DNA of 64,000 nt. It comes from Lachnospiraceae bacterium. Lineage in GTDB: Bacteria > Bacillota > Clostridia > Lachnospirales > Lachnospiraceae. The notes below the pieces were generated by a model. That model made no database searches. It saw only the letters and a list, made by a program, of their open reading frames with translations, and was not told the origin of the DNA. Each line of letters opens with the position of its first letter. The stretch's first letter is position 1. Positions 26,623 to 35,280 of this stretch are shown here, piece by piece. The stretch is from positions 20,159-84,158 of the forward strand of contig JAMPGL010000011.1 in assembly GCA_023663945.1 (NCBI GenBank). The letters are read 5' to 3'. Position numbers and translations under genes: made by a program.

Positions 26623-28260
26623 TTAACTTCTGATCTGTGCCTCTACCAGCCTTGTCCCACAGTAAATCTCACGCAGCTTGGGCTTTTCGATTTTACCGGT
26701 AGGGTTTCTGGGAATCTCTGCAAAAACTACCTTGTGGGGACGCTTATATCTGGGAAGCTTTAAGCAGAAATTCATGATTTCCTCTTCGGTGCACTCCATA
26801 TCAGGCTTTAACTCAATCACTGCAAGGGTTGTCTCACCCAGCCGCTTATCGGGAATGCCGATTACCGCCACGTCATGCACGGCGCCGTGATTGCGGATAA
26901 AATCCTCAATCTGCACCGGATAGATATTTTCACCGCCGCTGATGATCACGTCCTTTTTCCTATCTACCAGAAAAATAAATCCATCTTCATCTTCCATTGC
27001 CATATCTCCGGTAAAAAGCCATCCATCCGGAGAAAGGACTTCTGCGGTGGCTTGCTCGTCATTGTAATAGCAGGTCATAACGCCGGGACCCTTCACGGCA
27101 AGCTCTCCCACGTCTCCGCGCTTTACTTCTTCCCGGTTTTCGTCCACAATCTTTACCTTCCATCCAAATCCCGGTTTTCCAATAGCGCCAACCTTATGTA
27201 TATTTTCCACCCCCAAATGCACACAGCCCGGGCCAATGGACTCACTCAGCCCGTAATTGGTGTCATACTGATGCGACGGAAAATAACTGCACCAATGCTT
27301 AATCAGACTGGGCGGAACCGGCTGAGCCCCGATATGCATCAGCCTCCATTGGGAAAGCTCATAGTCTTCCAATTTCAGCCTTCCGCTGTCGAGGGCTTCC
27401 AGAATATCCTGCGCCCAGGGCACTAACAGCCAGACTATGGTACATTTTTCCTTAGACACCGTATCCAAAATATATTCCGGCTTCGTTCCTTTTAAAAGGA
27501 TCGCTTTGCTTCCTGAGAGCAGGGAACCAAACCAGTGCATCTTTGCTCCTGTGTGATAAAGAGGCGGAATGCAGAGAAAAACATCGTCCCTGGTCTGTCC
27601 GTGGTGGTTCTGTTCCACCCGGCAGGAGTGGATTAAACTCTCATGATTGTGCAGAATCGCCTTGGGGAATCCGGTAGTCCCCGATGAGAAATAAATTGCA
27701 GCATCATCCGCCTCCGTCAGCGCAATCTTGGGCGCGGTGCTGGAACAGTTGGATGTCAGCGAATTGTAATCCTCCGCAAAGGAAGGGCACGGTTCTCCCA
27801 CAAAAAACAACAGCCGGTTCTTGCTGATGGTATCTGCAATCTCCTCCACGCGTCCGATAAACTCCGGGCCAAAAACTAAAATATCTGCCTCTGCAAGATT
27901 CACGCAATATTCGATTTCGTCCGATGCATAGCGGAAATTTAAAGGCACCGCCAGCGCACCCGTCTTCAAAATGCCAAAATAAATAGGCAGCCACTCTAAA
28001 CAGTTCATCAAAAGGATTGCCACCTTATCACCCTTTTTAATTCCTCTTTGAAGCAGCAGATTCGCAAACCGGTTTGCCTTTTCATCAAAAACCCTCCAAG
28101 AGATTTCCCTGCGGTAATGAGTCAGGGGATTCGGCTCCATCAGTTCATATTCCTTCCACGTCACCCGGCGGACTTCCTTCACCTCCGGATTGATTTCCAC
28201 CAGACAAATCTCGTCTCCATAGCTCCTGCTGTTCTGCTCCAGCACATCAACAATTGTCAT
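26623..28260 (-). CDS. Class I adenylate-forming acyl-CoA synthetase
   Basis: A 545-aa AMP-dependent acid:CoA ligase. Core motifs are intact: YFSSGTTGFPKAIL (about residues 191-204), YGLSESIGPG (about 339-348), GWLFTGDMAMEDEDGFIFLVDR (about 412-433), KDVIISGGENIYP and NPTGKIEKPKLR with the catalytic Lys near the C-terminus. The acid cannot be read from sequence; medium-chain, aromatic or bile-type acids are all possible. First gene of an operon with the SSS symporter. A YELMEPNPLTHYRRE segment after the N-terminal strand looks like a lineage-specific insertion. Confidence 0.9.
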   Translation of the reverse strand: MTIVDVLEQNSRSYGDEICLVEINPEVKEVRRVTWKEYELMEPNPLTHYRREISWRVFDEKANRFANLLLQRGIKKGDKVAILLMNCLEWLPIYFGILKTGALAVPLNFRYASDEIEYCVNLAEADILVFGPEFIGRVEEIADTISKNRLLFFVGEPCPSFAEDYNSLTSNCSSTAPKIALTEADDAAIYFSSGTTGFPKAILHNHESLIHSCRVEQNHHGQTRDDVFLCIPPLYHTGAKMHWFGSLLSGSKAILLKGTKPEYILDTVSKEKCTIVWLLVPWAQDILEALDSGRLKLEDYELSQWRLMHIGAQPVPPSLIKHWCSYFPSHQYDTNYGLSESIGPGCVHLGVENIHKVGAIGKPGFGWKVKIVDENREEVKRGDVGELAVKGPGVMTCYYNDEQATAEVLSPDGWLFTGDMAMEDEDGFIFLVDRKKDVIISGGENIYPVQIEDFIRNHGAVHDVAVIGIPDKRLGETTLAVIELKPDMECTEEEIMNFCLKLPRYKRPHKVVFAEIPRNPTGKIEKPKLREIYCGTRLVEAQIRS

Positions 28261-28346
28261 TTTCTCTTCGCCTTTCTTTCGTCACACTAATAGTAAACGG
28301 CATTTGTTATGTCGTTCACCACAATTTAAAGCTTTAACGCTTTGAC

Positions 28347-29750
28347 TTATAAAAGTATACCTAAAAGAGACGGTATTGTCAACAGCGTTTGAAATCCGCC
28401 CTTTTCCCTATGACATATTTCTATCTTTCCGTGATGCGCATCTATAATCTGCTTCACAATCCGCAGTCCAAGCCCATGCTGTTCTCCAAAAGCCGCGGTA
28501 TCACAGTACAGGGAGCATAGTGCGTAATTCAGTCTTTCCATCTGCTCATCCGACACGCCTGCCCCATCATCCGCAACGCGTATTACACAGTCCTTTTCCT
28601 TTAATGCAATTGATACCCAAATCCGGCATCCGTCCTCATTATGGTTGATACTGTTTTGAATCAGATTTGCAACGGCGCGCCGAAGCAAATCGCTATCCGC
28701 CTCAACCTCACAGACCGCAAACCCGGCATCCGTCCCCCATTCTATCGGAAATTTATCTTCTATATCCAAATTCACAAAATCCGTGACCACTTGACGGACG
28801 ATGGCAACAGCATTCTCCTTTTTGAATTTAAGAGGCTGTGCGTGATATTCCAGCCGGGAGGCAAGATTCAGGTCGTCAACCAGATCTTTTATTTTTCTGC
28901 TCTGCCTTACAATCACCGTGGCTTTTCTACGTTCGCTCTCCAAAAGAGCTCCGGAGCTTTCCAACTGTCCGGCATATCCCATCACCATCGATAAGGGCGT
29001 CCGGATGTCATGGGAGATGCCTGCAATCCAGTTTGCCCTTGCGGTTTCCTTCTTTTGCAGTTCTGATGCCTGCTCCTGCAAAGTCATGGACGTCCTGTTA
29101 ATACTTTCCGCCAGCTCAGACAGCGCCCCCTTTTCCTCTACATGCACCGGAATCCCCTCCGCCAGCCCCTGTATTCCACCGATTATAGGCTTGATGGAGC
29201 GGATCAGCCCAAAGTTGGCGGCCACATAAATTAGGAAAATCAATCCCATATTTATTCCTAAAGCAATCAATATATTTCTCGGAAGGCTGGCAATAAAATC
29301 ATAGTCCCAGTTCGCCCGTGTGAGCTTCCAATAGCTGTCTTTCGGGTATCCCAGCACCAAAATTCCTTCCTCTGCCTCCCCGGTAAAAGCCGGATAACCG
29401 TTCACATATCCCCGCGACAAATCGGCAATTTCAGACAAGGTGTACTGCATGGGAATCCCTTCCGGCAGATTGTCCGACTGCCAGATGACTTTTCGGGTAT
29501 CGTTATCAATCAAAATACCCCAGACGTTTTGCTCTTCCAATTCCTCACGCATCTCATCCGCAGGCAAATATCCCTCTTCCGTCCATTGGAATCCTTCCGC
29601 CGTCCATTGTGCGGTGTCCCATGCAGAAACGGCGGAAATGTTTCTCACAAAGACCAGTCCAAAAAAGATTATGTTTAAAATTACAAGTATCAGGATACTC
29701 AATATCATAATGCCTACAAAACGGCGTATCAGCTTTGGTATGCTCCTCAT
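28347..29750 (-). CDS. Sensor histidine kinase of the ABC-exporter locus
   Basis: A 467-aa kinase with an N-terminal membrane helix (about residues 9-35), an extracellular region of about 115 residues, a second helix (about 155-175), a HAMP-like linker, a HisKA domain with ISHDIRTPL (phosphoacceptor His near 246) and a HATPase domain with NLIQNSINH (N box), VADDGAGV (G1) and HGLGLRIVK (G2). Its ATG lies one base after the response regulator stop. Together they probably control the divergent exporter genes at 30632. Related kinases respond to lantibiotics or other cationic peptides. Confidence 0.9.
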   Translation of the reverse strand: MRSIPKLIRRFVGIMILSILILVILNIIFFGLVFVRNISAVSAWDTAQWTAEGFQWTEEGYLPADEMREELEEQNVWGILIDNDTRKVIWQSDNLPEGIPMQYTLSEIADLSRGYVNGYPAFTGEAEEGILVLGYPKDSYWKLTRANWDYDFIASLPRNILIALGINMGLIFLIYVAANFGLIRSIKPIIGGIQGLAEGIPVHVEEKGALSELAESINRTSMTLQEQASELQKKETARANWIAGISHDIRTPLSMVMGYAGQLESSGALLESERRKATVIVRQSRKIKDLVDDLNLASRLEYHAQPLKFKKENAVAIVRQVVTDFVNLDIEDKFPIEWGTDAGFAVCEVEADSDLLRRAVANLIQNSINHNEDGCRIWVSIALKEKDCVIRVADDGAGVSDEQMERLNYALCSLYCDTAAFGEQHGLGLRIVKQIIDAHHGKIEICHREKGGFQTLLTIPSLLGILL

Positions 29751-29751
29751 T

Positions 29752-30456
29752 CTATTTTCCCTCCACAATCAGCTTATAGCCCAGCCCTTTCACCGTGACC
29801 AGAGAGACGGGCTGGGAAGGATTCTGTTCAATTTTTTCCCGGATACGGCGTATATGCGCCATCAAAGAGTTTTCGTACCCAAAGGGATTGTCGCCCCACG
29901 CCGCCTCACACAAAGCGTCAATCGTCACAATCCGCCCTGCGCCGCGGTATAACGCCGACAATAATTCATACTCTTTTGCTGTAAGAGGAATCTGTTCCCC
30001 ATTTTTAATCACCTCCGCACGGGAAAAATCAATTTGACTGCCCCGCAGGCGGACAAGCGGATTTTCTTCCTTATAGCTCCTTCTAAGGACTGCCATAACC
30101 CGAAAACAAAGCTCCTTCGGCAAAAACGGCTTTACCATATAGTCATCCGCGCCTAGTCCAAAACCCTTGAACTTGCCCTCCTCTTCCCCGCGCGCCGTCA
30201 AAAATAATACCGGATGGTCCCTGTCGCGTTTCAACTGCTCTAACAGTTGAAATCCGTCCCCGTCGGGAAGCATTACGTCAAGAATTGCCAGCTCAGGGCG
30301 AAATTCCCGGGCTTCTTCCAGCGCACGGCTTATGCTGTCTGCCGTTCTCACATTTTCAAATCCATATTCCGTCAAAATCTCAAAGACCATGTCCAAAAGC
30401 TTCTGTTCATCATCCACAAGCAGTATCCGTTTTCTTAATAAGTAATCATCGCCCAT
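29752..30456 (-). CDS. OmpR/PhoB-family response regulator
   Basis: A 234-aa regulator with a receiver domain (LLVDDEQ acidic pair, LAILDVMLPDGDG phosphoacceptor Asp near residue 58, MVKPF conserved Lys) and a C-terminal winged helix (LTAKEYELLSAL ... NSLMAHIRRIREKIE ... VTVKGLGYKL). AAGGAG lies 9 bases before the ATG. It is first in a two-gene operon with the kinase and divergent from the ABC genes; direct repeats at 30546-30570 are a candidate operator. Confidence 0.93.
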   Translation of the reverse strand: MGDDYLLRKRILLVDDEQKLLDMVFEILTEYGFENVRTADSISRALEEAREFRPELAILDVMLPDGDGFQLLEQLKRDRDHPVLFLTARGEEEGKFKGFGLGADDYMVKPFLPKELCFRVMAVLRRSYKEENPLVRLRGSQIDFSRAEVIKNGEQIPLTAKEYELLSALYRGAGRIVTIDALCEAAWGDNPFGYENSLMAHIRRIREKIEQNPSQPVSLVTVKGLGYKLIVEGK

Positions 30457-30545
30457 GCTTAAATCTCCTTAAGACCTCTTTTTGGCAAGCCTGCTAATCG
30501 GCTTTGTAACTATTGTATCACAAATCCCTTGTTCTTTTGCCCTTC

Positions 30546-30570
30546 TGTAAAAATGTAAGGTAAATGTAAG
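30546..30570 (+). promoter_or_regulatory. Candidate response-regulator operator
   Basis: TGTAAG occurs at 30554 and 30565, 11 bp apart (one helical turn), with a third TGTAAA at 30546. Direct repeats at this phase are typical OmpR-class sites. They lie about 35 bp upstream of a TATGAT box (30603) that precedes the ABC ATPase gene. Confidence 0.5.
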
Positions 30571-30631
30571 ACAGCGGAAAGGTTAACGCAAGATCCGCAG
30601 AGTATGATAAGACTTGAAAGGAGAGATTACT

Positions 30632-31396
30632 ATGAATACTATCATTGAAACAGAACATTTAACCAAAAAATTTAAATCTTTTGTTGCGGTAAACGACATT
30701 TCACTCCATATCCGCAAAGGGAGTATTTACGGATTTTTGGGTCCCAACGGAGCTGGAAAATCCACTACCATGAAAATGCTTTTAGGGCTGACCGCGCCGA
30801 CCAGAGGAAGCTTTACCATTGACGGAAAGCACTTTCCCGAAGACCGCCTTGCCATTTTAAAAGGCGTTGGATCTCTGATTGAATCGCCTTCTTTTTATGC
30901 AAATCTGACTGGCAGGGAAAATCTTGATATAATCCGCCGTATTTTAAGACTTCCCGAAACCGCCGCCGATGATGCGCTGGAGCTGGTTGGGCTTTCCGAA
31001 TTTGGCAGCCGGCTTGCAAAAAAATATTCGCTGGGCATGAAGCAGAGACTCGGGCTTGCCGGAGCCTTAATCGGCAGACCGCCCGTTTTGATTCTGGACG
31101 AACCCACCAACGGGCTTGACCCTGCCGGCATCCATGAAATCCGCAATCTAATTAAGTCTCTGCCCGGTCTCTACGACTGCACCGTCTTAATTTCCTCGCA
31201 CATGCTGTCGGAAATTGAGCTGATGGCTGACGACATCGGGATCCTGAATCATGGCAGGCTGCTGTTTGAGGGCAGTCTGGACGACTTACGGCAGAGAGCG
31301 TTACAGTCCGGATTCTCTGCGGAGCATCTGGAAGATATGTTTCTATCTATGGTTGAAGAGGATAATACCCACAGAAAGCAGAGGGCGCAGTTATGA
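30632..31396 (+). CDS. Lantibiotic-immunity/Cpr-like ABC ATPase
   Basis: A 254-aa ATPase with Walker A GPNGAGKST (about residues 38-46), Q-loop region, signature YSLGMKQRL (about 134-142), Walker B VLILDEPTNGLDP and the switch His in ISSHML. It belongs to the BcrA/MutF-type subfamily. It overlaps the first permease by 4 bp (ATGA). The set of ATPase plus two dissimilar permeases beside a two-component system matches LanFEG immunity and CprABC-type antimicrobial peptide resistance. No lantibiotic structural gene is in the window, so resistance rather than self-immunity is inferred. Confidence 0.92.
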   Translation: MNTIIETEHLTKKFKSFVAVNDISLHIRKGSIYGFLGPNGAGKSTTMKMLLGLTAPTRGSFTIDGKHFPEDRLAILKGVGSLIESPSFYANLTGRENLDIIRRILRLPETAADDALELVGLSEFGSRLAKKYSLGMKQRLGLAGALIGRPPVLILDEPTNGLDPAGIHEIRNLIKSLPGLYDCTVLISSHMLSEIELMADDIGILNHGRLLFEGSLDDLRQRALQSGFSAEHLEDMFLSMVEEDNTHRKQRAQL

Positions 31397-32124
31397 AAAT
31401 GCTTCTGATTGAACTTCAAAAAGAAAAACGAACCGGAATTGTCCCGCTCATGCCTGCCGTTGGGATTTTGGGCGCTCTGTATGCCCTTGTAAATTTTCGC
31501 GTGCGGAAGGAGACGCTTCTTGACCTGCCGTTACCTCCCATGGATATCCTGCTCACTCAGCTGTACGGAATGATCATGATTCTGAACCTGTTCGGCGTCA
31601 TCGTCACTGCCTGTATGCTTTACAATATAGAATTTCAAGGAAACGCCGTCAAAAAAATGTGCCTGCTTCCCGTAAAGATTTCCGCCGTATACCTTTGCAA
31701 GTTCTTTCTTTTGACGGTGATGCTTTTGCTTGCTGTCTGCATCCAAAATCTTGCCCTTGCAGGAATCGGCATGACAGATTTACCGCCGGATGCCTTTCAT
31801 CCCCAAATGCTGACCGCTTTTGCCGGATATTCCTTCCTGACATCCATGCCCGTATTGTCCTTTATGATTTTAATTTCTTCCCTGTTTGAAAATCTATGGG
31901 TGCCTCTGGGGATTGGCGTGACAGGCTTTTTAAGCGGTATGGCACTGGCAGTATCCGATTTTGCACTGTTTACGCTTCATCCCTTTGTCATTATGCTGAA
32001 GCCCGCCGTTTCCATGCGTGCACAGCCAGACATTTCCCTGATTATCTTGTCCTTGATTGAAACATGCATTTTCCTCTGCGCCGGGCTATGGCGTTCAAAA
32101 AAAATATACTATGAAATGTTATAA
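31393..32124 (+). CDS. Lantibiotic-immunity-type ABC permease 1
   Basis: A 243-aa membrane protein with six predicted helices and the MLLIELQKEKR N-terminus common to MutE/EpiE-type permeases, followed by GNAVKKMCLLPVK in the first cytoplasmic loop. It is translated from an ATG overlapping the ATPase stop and works with the second permease encoded 17 bp downstream. Confidence 0.85.
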   Translation: MKMLLIELQKEKRTGIVPLMPAVGILGALYALVNFRVRKETLLDLPLPPMDILLTQLYGMIMILNLFGVIVTACMLYNIEFQGNAVKKMCLLPVKISAVYLCKFFLLTVMLLLAVCIQNLALAGIGMTDLPPDAFHPQMLTAFAGYSFLTSMPVLSFMILISSLFENLWVPLGIGVTGFLSGMALAVSDFALFTLHPFVIMLKPAVSMRAQPDISLIILSLIETCIFLCAGLWRSKKIYYEML

Positions 32125-32141
32125 ATAGGAGGCAAAGAACT

Positions 32142-32906
32142 ATGAACTTTTTTGAATTGCTTAAGATTGAATTTCTCAAAATAAAACGAAGCAGACTGAT
32201 TCCATTAATTTCCACTGCTCCTCTGCTGGTCGTTTCGTCCGGCGTTGCAAGCCTGCATAAGTACCTTACCCCGGAATATACCAATGCGTGGGCGGCTATG
32301 TTTATTCAAAGCGCGCTGGTCTATTCTTACTACTTACTTCCCTTCAGCGCTATTATCGTCTGCGTGCTGATTGCCGGACGGGAAACACAGCATAACGGAA
32401 TCTTAAAGATGCTGGCTCTGCCGGTGGACAGACATGCTCTTTCCGCAGCAAAATTTTGTGTGCTGTTATTTTGTTTATGGATAGAAGTGATGCTGTTTCT
32501 TGTCGTATTTGTAATCGCAGGGCTTATCGCTGTTAAAAACGCCGGAGTTACGGAAACACTTCCAATTGGATATCTGATAAGCTGGTGCATAAAGTTATTT
32601 CTCAGTATGCTTCCCGGTACGGCAGTGATGTGGGCTGTCACCCTGCTGTGCGGGAGGCACCTGCTGTCCGCAGGATTGAATCTGCTCCTTGTTATCCCCG
32701 GCGTATTAGTTGCAAACACACCGCTTTGGGTCGTTTATCCATACTGCTACAGCGGTTATCTGGTCTCCTGCTCCCTGCATGACTTCACCGCAGGCGGTGC
32801 AAGCAGGGAGTTTTCGCTGTTTCCGTTTTTGCCCTGCGCTGTTTTGATTTTTGTGTTGGGAATTTTTATTGCAGCATTCTGTTTTGGGAAAAAGGAAATG
32901 CGGTGA
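32142..32906 (+). CDS. Lantibiotic-immunity-type ABC permease 2
   Basis: A 254-aa membrane protein with six predicted helices. FELLKIEFLKIKRSR at the N-terminus and RETQHNGILKMLALPVDRH in the first loop mirror permease 1 and match MutG/EpiG-like subunits. ATAGGAGG precedes the ATG. Last gene of the exporter operon; a terminator overlaps its stop. Confidence 0.86.
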   Translation: MNFFELLKIEFLKIKRSRLIPLISTAPLLVVSSGVASLHKYLTPEYTNAWAAMFIQSALVYSYYLLPFSAIIVCVLIAGRETQHNGILKMLALPVDRHALSAAKFCVLLFCLWIEVMLFLVVFVIAGLIAVKNAGVTETLPIGYLISWCIKLFLSMLPGTAVMWAVTLLCGRHLLSAGLNLLLVIPGVLVANTPLWVVYPYCYSGYLVSCSLHDFTAGGASREFSLFPFLPCAVLIFVLGIFIAAFCFGKKEMR

Positions 32907-32925
32907 AATTTCACCGCACCTTTCC
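32891..32925. terminator. Bidirectional terminator, exporter operon and PIN toxin
   Basis: TGCGGTGA and TCACCGCA form a perfect stem around AATT, extended by AAAGGA/CCTTT arms, between convergent genes. Pyrimidine-rich tails occur on both strands. Confidence 0.7.
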
Positions 32926-32937
32926 TTAAATTGATTT

Positions 32938-33444
32938 CTAATATCGAACGTCCAAGCCGACATGAGCCATTACAGTATTACAAATATTTTTCCCTAGCCT
33001 AATTTCATTTTTGAGCATTGCATCTATACATTCCTTAACGCCTGCAGCCTGAATGATTCCTTTATCATAAGCAAGCATTAAAATACCTGCCGTACCAATA
33101 TGCCTAACCTTAAGCTGTTTTGCAACGCTCCTTCCTTTCTGTTCATCGATCAGCAGGAGATCCGCTTTCTGCTCATCATACATAATAAGTGCTTCGCTCT
33201 CCCCCTCATCCAAACCAGTAACAAAACGAAGGACTTCCACTGACCTTGCATTTTCGACTGCCACAACTGACAAATAATCCGCATTTTTAATTATTTCTGC
33301 CTCTTTTATATATGCAGGATTCTCTGTAAGCTCTCTATAAACAGCCTGTGGCATCAAAACTGTCTTATACAGCTTCTGCAGCAATTCCAGCTGTTTTCCT
33401 TTCAGCAGTGAAATGATTGGCGTTGTATCCGAAATAACTATCAT
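32938..33444 (-). CDS. DUF3368 PIN-like toxin
   Basis: A 168-aa PIN-fold protein of the DUF3368 class: MIVISDTTPIISL at the N-terminus (first acidic residue near 6), LDEGESEALIMYDEQKADLLLIDEQKGRSVAK (about 78-110) and HIGTAGILMLAYDKGII (about 115-131). The start overlaps the upstream antitoxin stop (ATGA), so the pair is translationally coupled. Expected to be an RNase inhibited by the UPF0175 partner. Confidence 0.86.
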   Translation of the reverse strand: MIVISDTTPIISLLKGKQLELLQKLYKTVLMPQAVYRELTENPAYIKEAEIIKNADYLSVVAVENARSVEVLRFVTGLDEGESEALIMYDEQKADLLLIDEQKGRSVAKQLKVRHIGTAGILMLAYDKGIIQAAGVKECIDAMLKNEIRLGKNICNTVMAHVGLDVRY

Positions 33445-33716
33445 GCCATCACTTCCTTCAAATAATTAACCATTTCAAGCTCCTCTTCAAGTTCCTCTTC
33501 TGACATCTCAATGTAAGATAATCCCATTTTGCCATATAAGGTGATCAGATCCATTTTGAAAATCCCAAGAATTTCAGCAGCTCTTCCATGGGAAATTGTT
33601 CCTTGCTGTATATAAGGATACAATATCATGGCGTTGATCTTAAGCTGTTCCTCTTTATTGGATGTCACAGCATATGTTATCATTTCATCAGGCATTTCCA
33701 TACTTACCACTGCCAT
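33441..33716 (-). CDS. UPF0175 antitoxin
   Basis: A 91-aa protein with the UPF0175 layout: MEMPDEMITYAV, then LKINAMILYPYIQQGTISHGRAAEILGIFKMDLITLYGKMGL, a winged-helix-like DNA-binding region, and an acidic C-terminus (EEELEEELEMVNYLKE) for toxin contact. The ATG at 33716 is chosen for AAAGGAG 8 bases upstream; a GTG start 9 bases earlier overlaps that site. Confidence 0.86.
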   Translation of the reverse strand: MAVVSMEMPDEMITYAVTSNKEEQLKINAMILYPYIQQGTISHGRAAEILGIFKMDLITLYGKMGLSYIEMSEEELEEELEMVNYLKEVMA

Positions 33717-33805
33717 CCTCACCACTCCTTTTCCGTCTTTCTTATACAGGCTCCTATAAATATTATTTAAATATTATTTATATATTATTCACACCCTATT
33801 TTCTC

Positions 33806-35227
33806 TTATTCCTTCCCATCCCAGCAATAGGTGCACAGCTTATCCTTATCAATCCCCACGGACTCTATCATATCATCCAGCCTGTGATACCGGAGAGACG
33901 TAAAATTAAGCTGAACGCCGATCCGTTTAACCATCTCCTGATATTCCGGCGTTTCCGGATTGGAGTAGGCGCTTAGATTTACATTCTTCCCTTCCCCCTC
34001 CATCTCTTTAATGATTCGTCTGGTGATTAAATCCATTTCCGAAGAGGAGCGGGAGAAGTTCAAATATTTGCATCCGTACAAAAGGGGCGGGCACGCCGGA
34101 CGGATGTGTACCTCCTTAGCGCCGCTCTGATAGAGAAACTCCGTGGTTTCCCGAAGCTGTGTTCCCCGCACGATGGAATCGTCAATGAGGAGAAGGCTCT
34201 TATTCTGTATTAAATCATGAACCGGCAGAAGCTTCATCTTAGCGATAAGATTTCTCTTGCTCTGAATGGTAGGCATAAAAGACCTGGGCCACGTAGGCGT
34301 ATATTTGATAAAGGGTCTTGAAAAAGGAATCCCCGACTCATTGGAATATCCCACCGCATGAGCGATGCCGGAATCCGGAACTCCCGCCACATTATCCGGC
34401 TTTGCGTCGTCCCTTCTCGCCAAAAGGGCTCCGCAGTTATAGCGCATCTTTTCCACGCTGATTCCCTCATAGGACGAAGAGGGATAACCGTAATAAATCC
34501 AAAGAAAGGTACATATTTTCATCTTGCTTCCCGGTTTAACCAGTGTGCGCACCTCTTCCGGCGTGATAATCGCCACTTCTCCCGGACCTAACTCCCTCTC
34601 CTCCATATATCCCAGATTTAAATAAGCAAAGCTCTCAAAGGATATGCAATAACCGTCTTCCTTTTTGCCGATTGCCACCGGCGTTCTCCCCATCTTATCC
34701 CTTGCCGCATAAATCCCTTTCGGAGTGAGAAGCGCCAAGGTCAGAGACCCGTCAATCAATTCCTGAGCGTATGTAATCCCCTCAATCAGATTATCCTTCT
34801 GGTTAATAATCGCCGCCACCAGCTCCGTAGCATTAATATCTCCGCCGCTCATTTCCAAAAAGTGAGCATGCCCCAAGGTAAAAATCTTCTGGACAATCTC
34901 GTCCACATTGTTAATCTTGCCCACCGTCATAATGGCATAAGTGCCGTGATGGGAACGCACCAAAAGAGGCTGAGGTTCATAATCGGAAATACATCCGATT
35001 CCCATATTTCCGTGCATCTCATTGACATCCTTGTCAAACTTTGTCCGGAAAGGCGAATTTTCAATATTATGTATCGCCCGGTCAAACCCGTATTCTTTAC
35101 TGTAGACTGCCATTCCGGCTCTTCTTGTCCCTAAATGCGAATGATAGTCCGTGCCAAAAAATAAATCAAATACACAGTCCTTTTTTAAAGCTGCTCCAAA
35201 AAAACCACCCAAAATTAATTCCTCCAT
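33806..35227 (-). CDS. purF: Amidophosphoribosyltransferase-like, no nucleophilic Cys
   Basis: A 473-aa PurF-like protein, normally the first committed enzyme of purine synthesis (PRPP plus glutamine to phosphoribosylamine). The phosphoribosyltransferase half is complete: PRPP loop LLLIDDSIVRGTQLRE (about 345-360), and cysteines in KICTFLW, PPLLYGCKY and LCTYCW match the [4Fe-4S] ligands of the Bacillus-type enzyme. The N-terminal Ntn glutaminase domain is altered: family members start with Cys just before the G-V/I-F-G motif, but here the sequence is GGFFGAAL, and no start codon yields an N-terminal Cys. It may use free ammonia or a partner. Last gene of purC-purB-purF. Confidence 0.85.
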   Translation of the reverse strand: MEELILGGFFGAALKKDCVFDLFFGTDYHSHLGTRRAGMAVYSKEYGFDRAIHNIENSPFRTKFDKDVNEMHGNMGIGCISDYEPQPLLVRSHHGTYAIMTVGKINNVDEIVQKIFTLGHAHFLEMSGGDINATELVAAIINQKDNLIEGITYAQELIDGSLTLALLTPKGIYAARDKMGRTPVAIGKKEDGYCISFESFAYLNLGYMEERELGPGEVAIITPEEVRTLVKPGSKMKICTFLWIYYGYPSSSYEGISVEKMRYNCGALLARRDDAKPDNVAGVPDSGIAHAVGYSNESGIPFSRPFIKYTPTWPRSFMPTIQSKRNLIAKMKLLPVHDLIQNKSLLLIDDSIVRGTQLRETTEFLYQSGAKEVHIRPACPPLLYGCKYLNFSRSSSEMDLITRRIIKEMEGEGKNVNLSAYSNPETPEYQEMVKRIGVQLNFTSLRYHRLDDMIESVGIDKDKLCTYCWDGKE

Positions 35228-35280
35228 TTAATAGGCATAACGCACTGTTTCATAGCCGCCTGCCGAAAACTGTTAAACCC

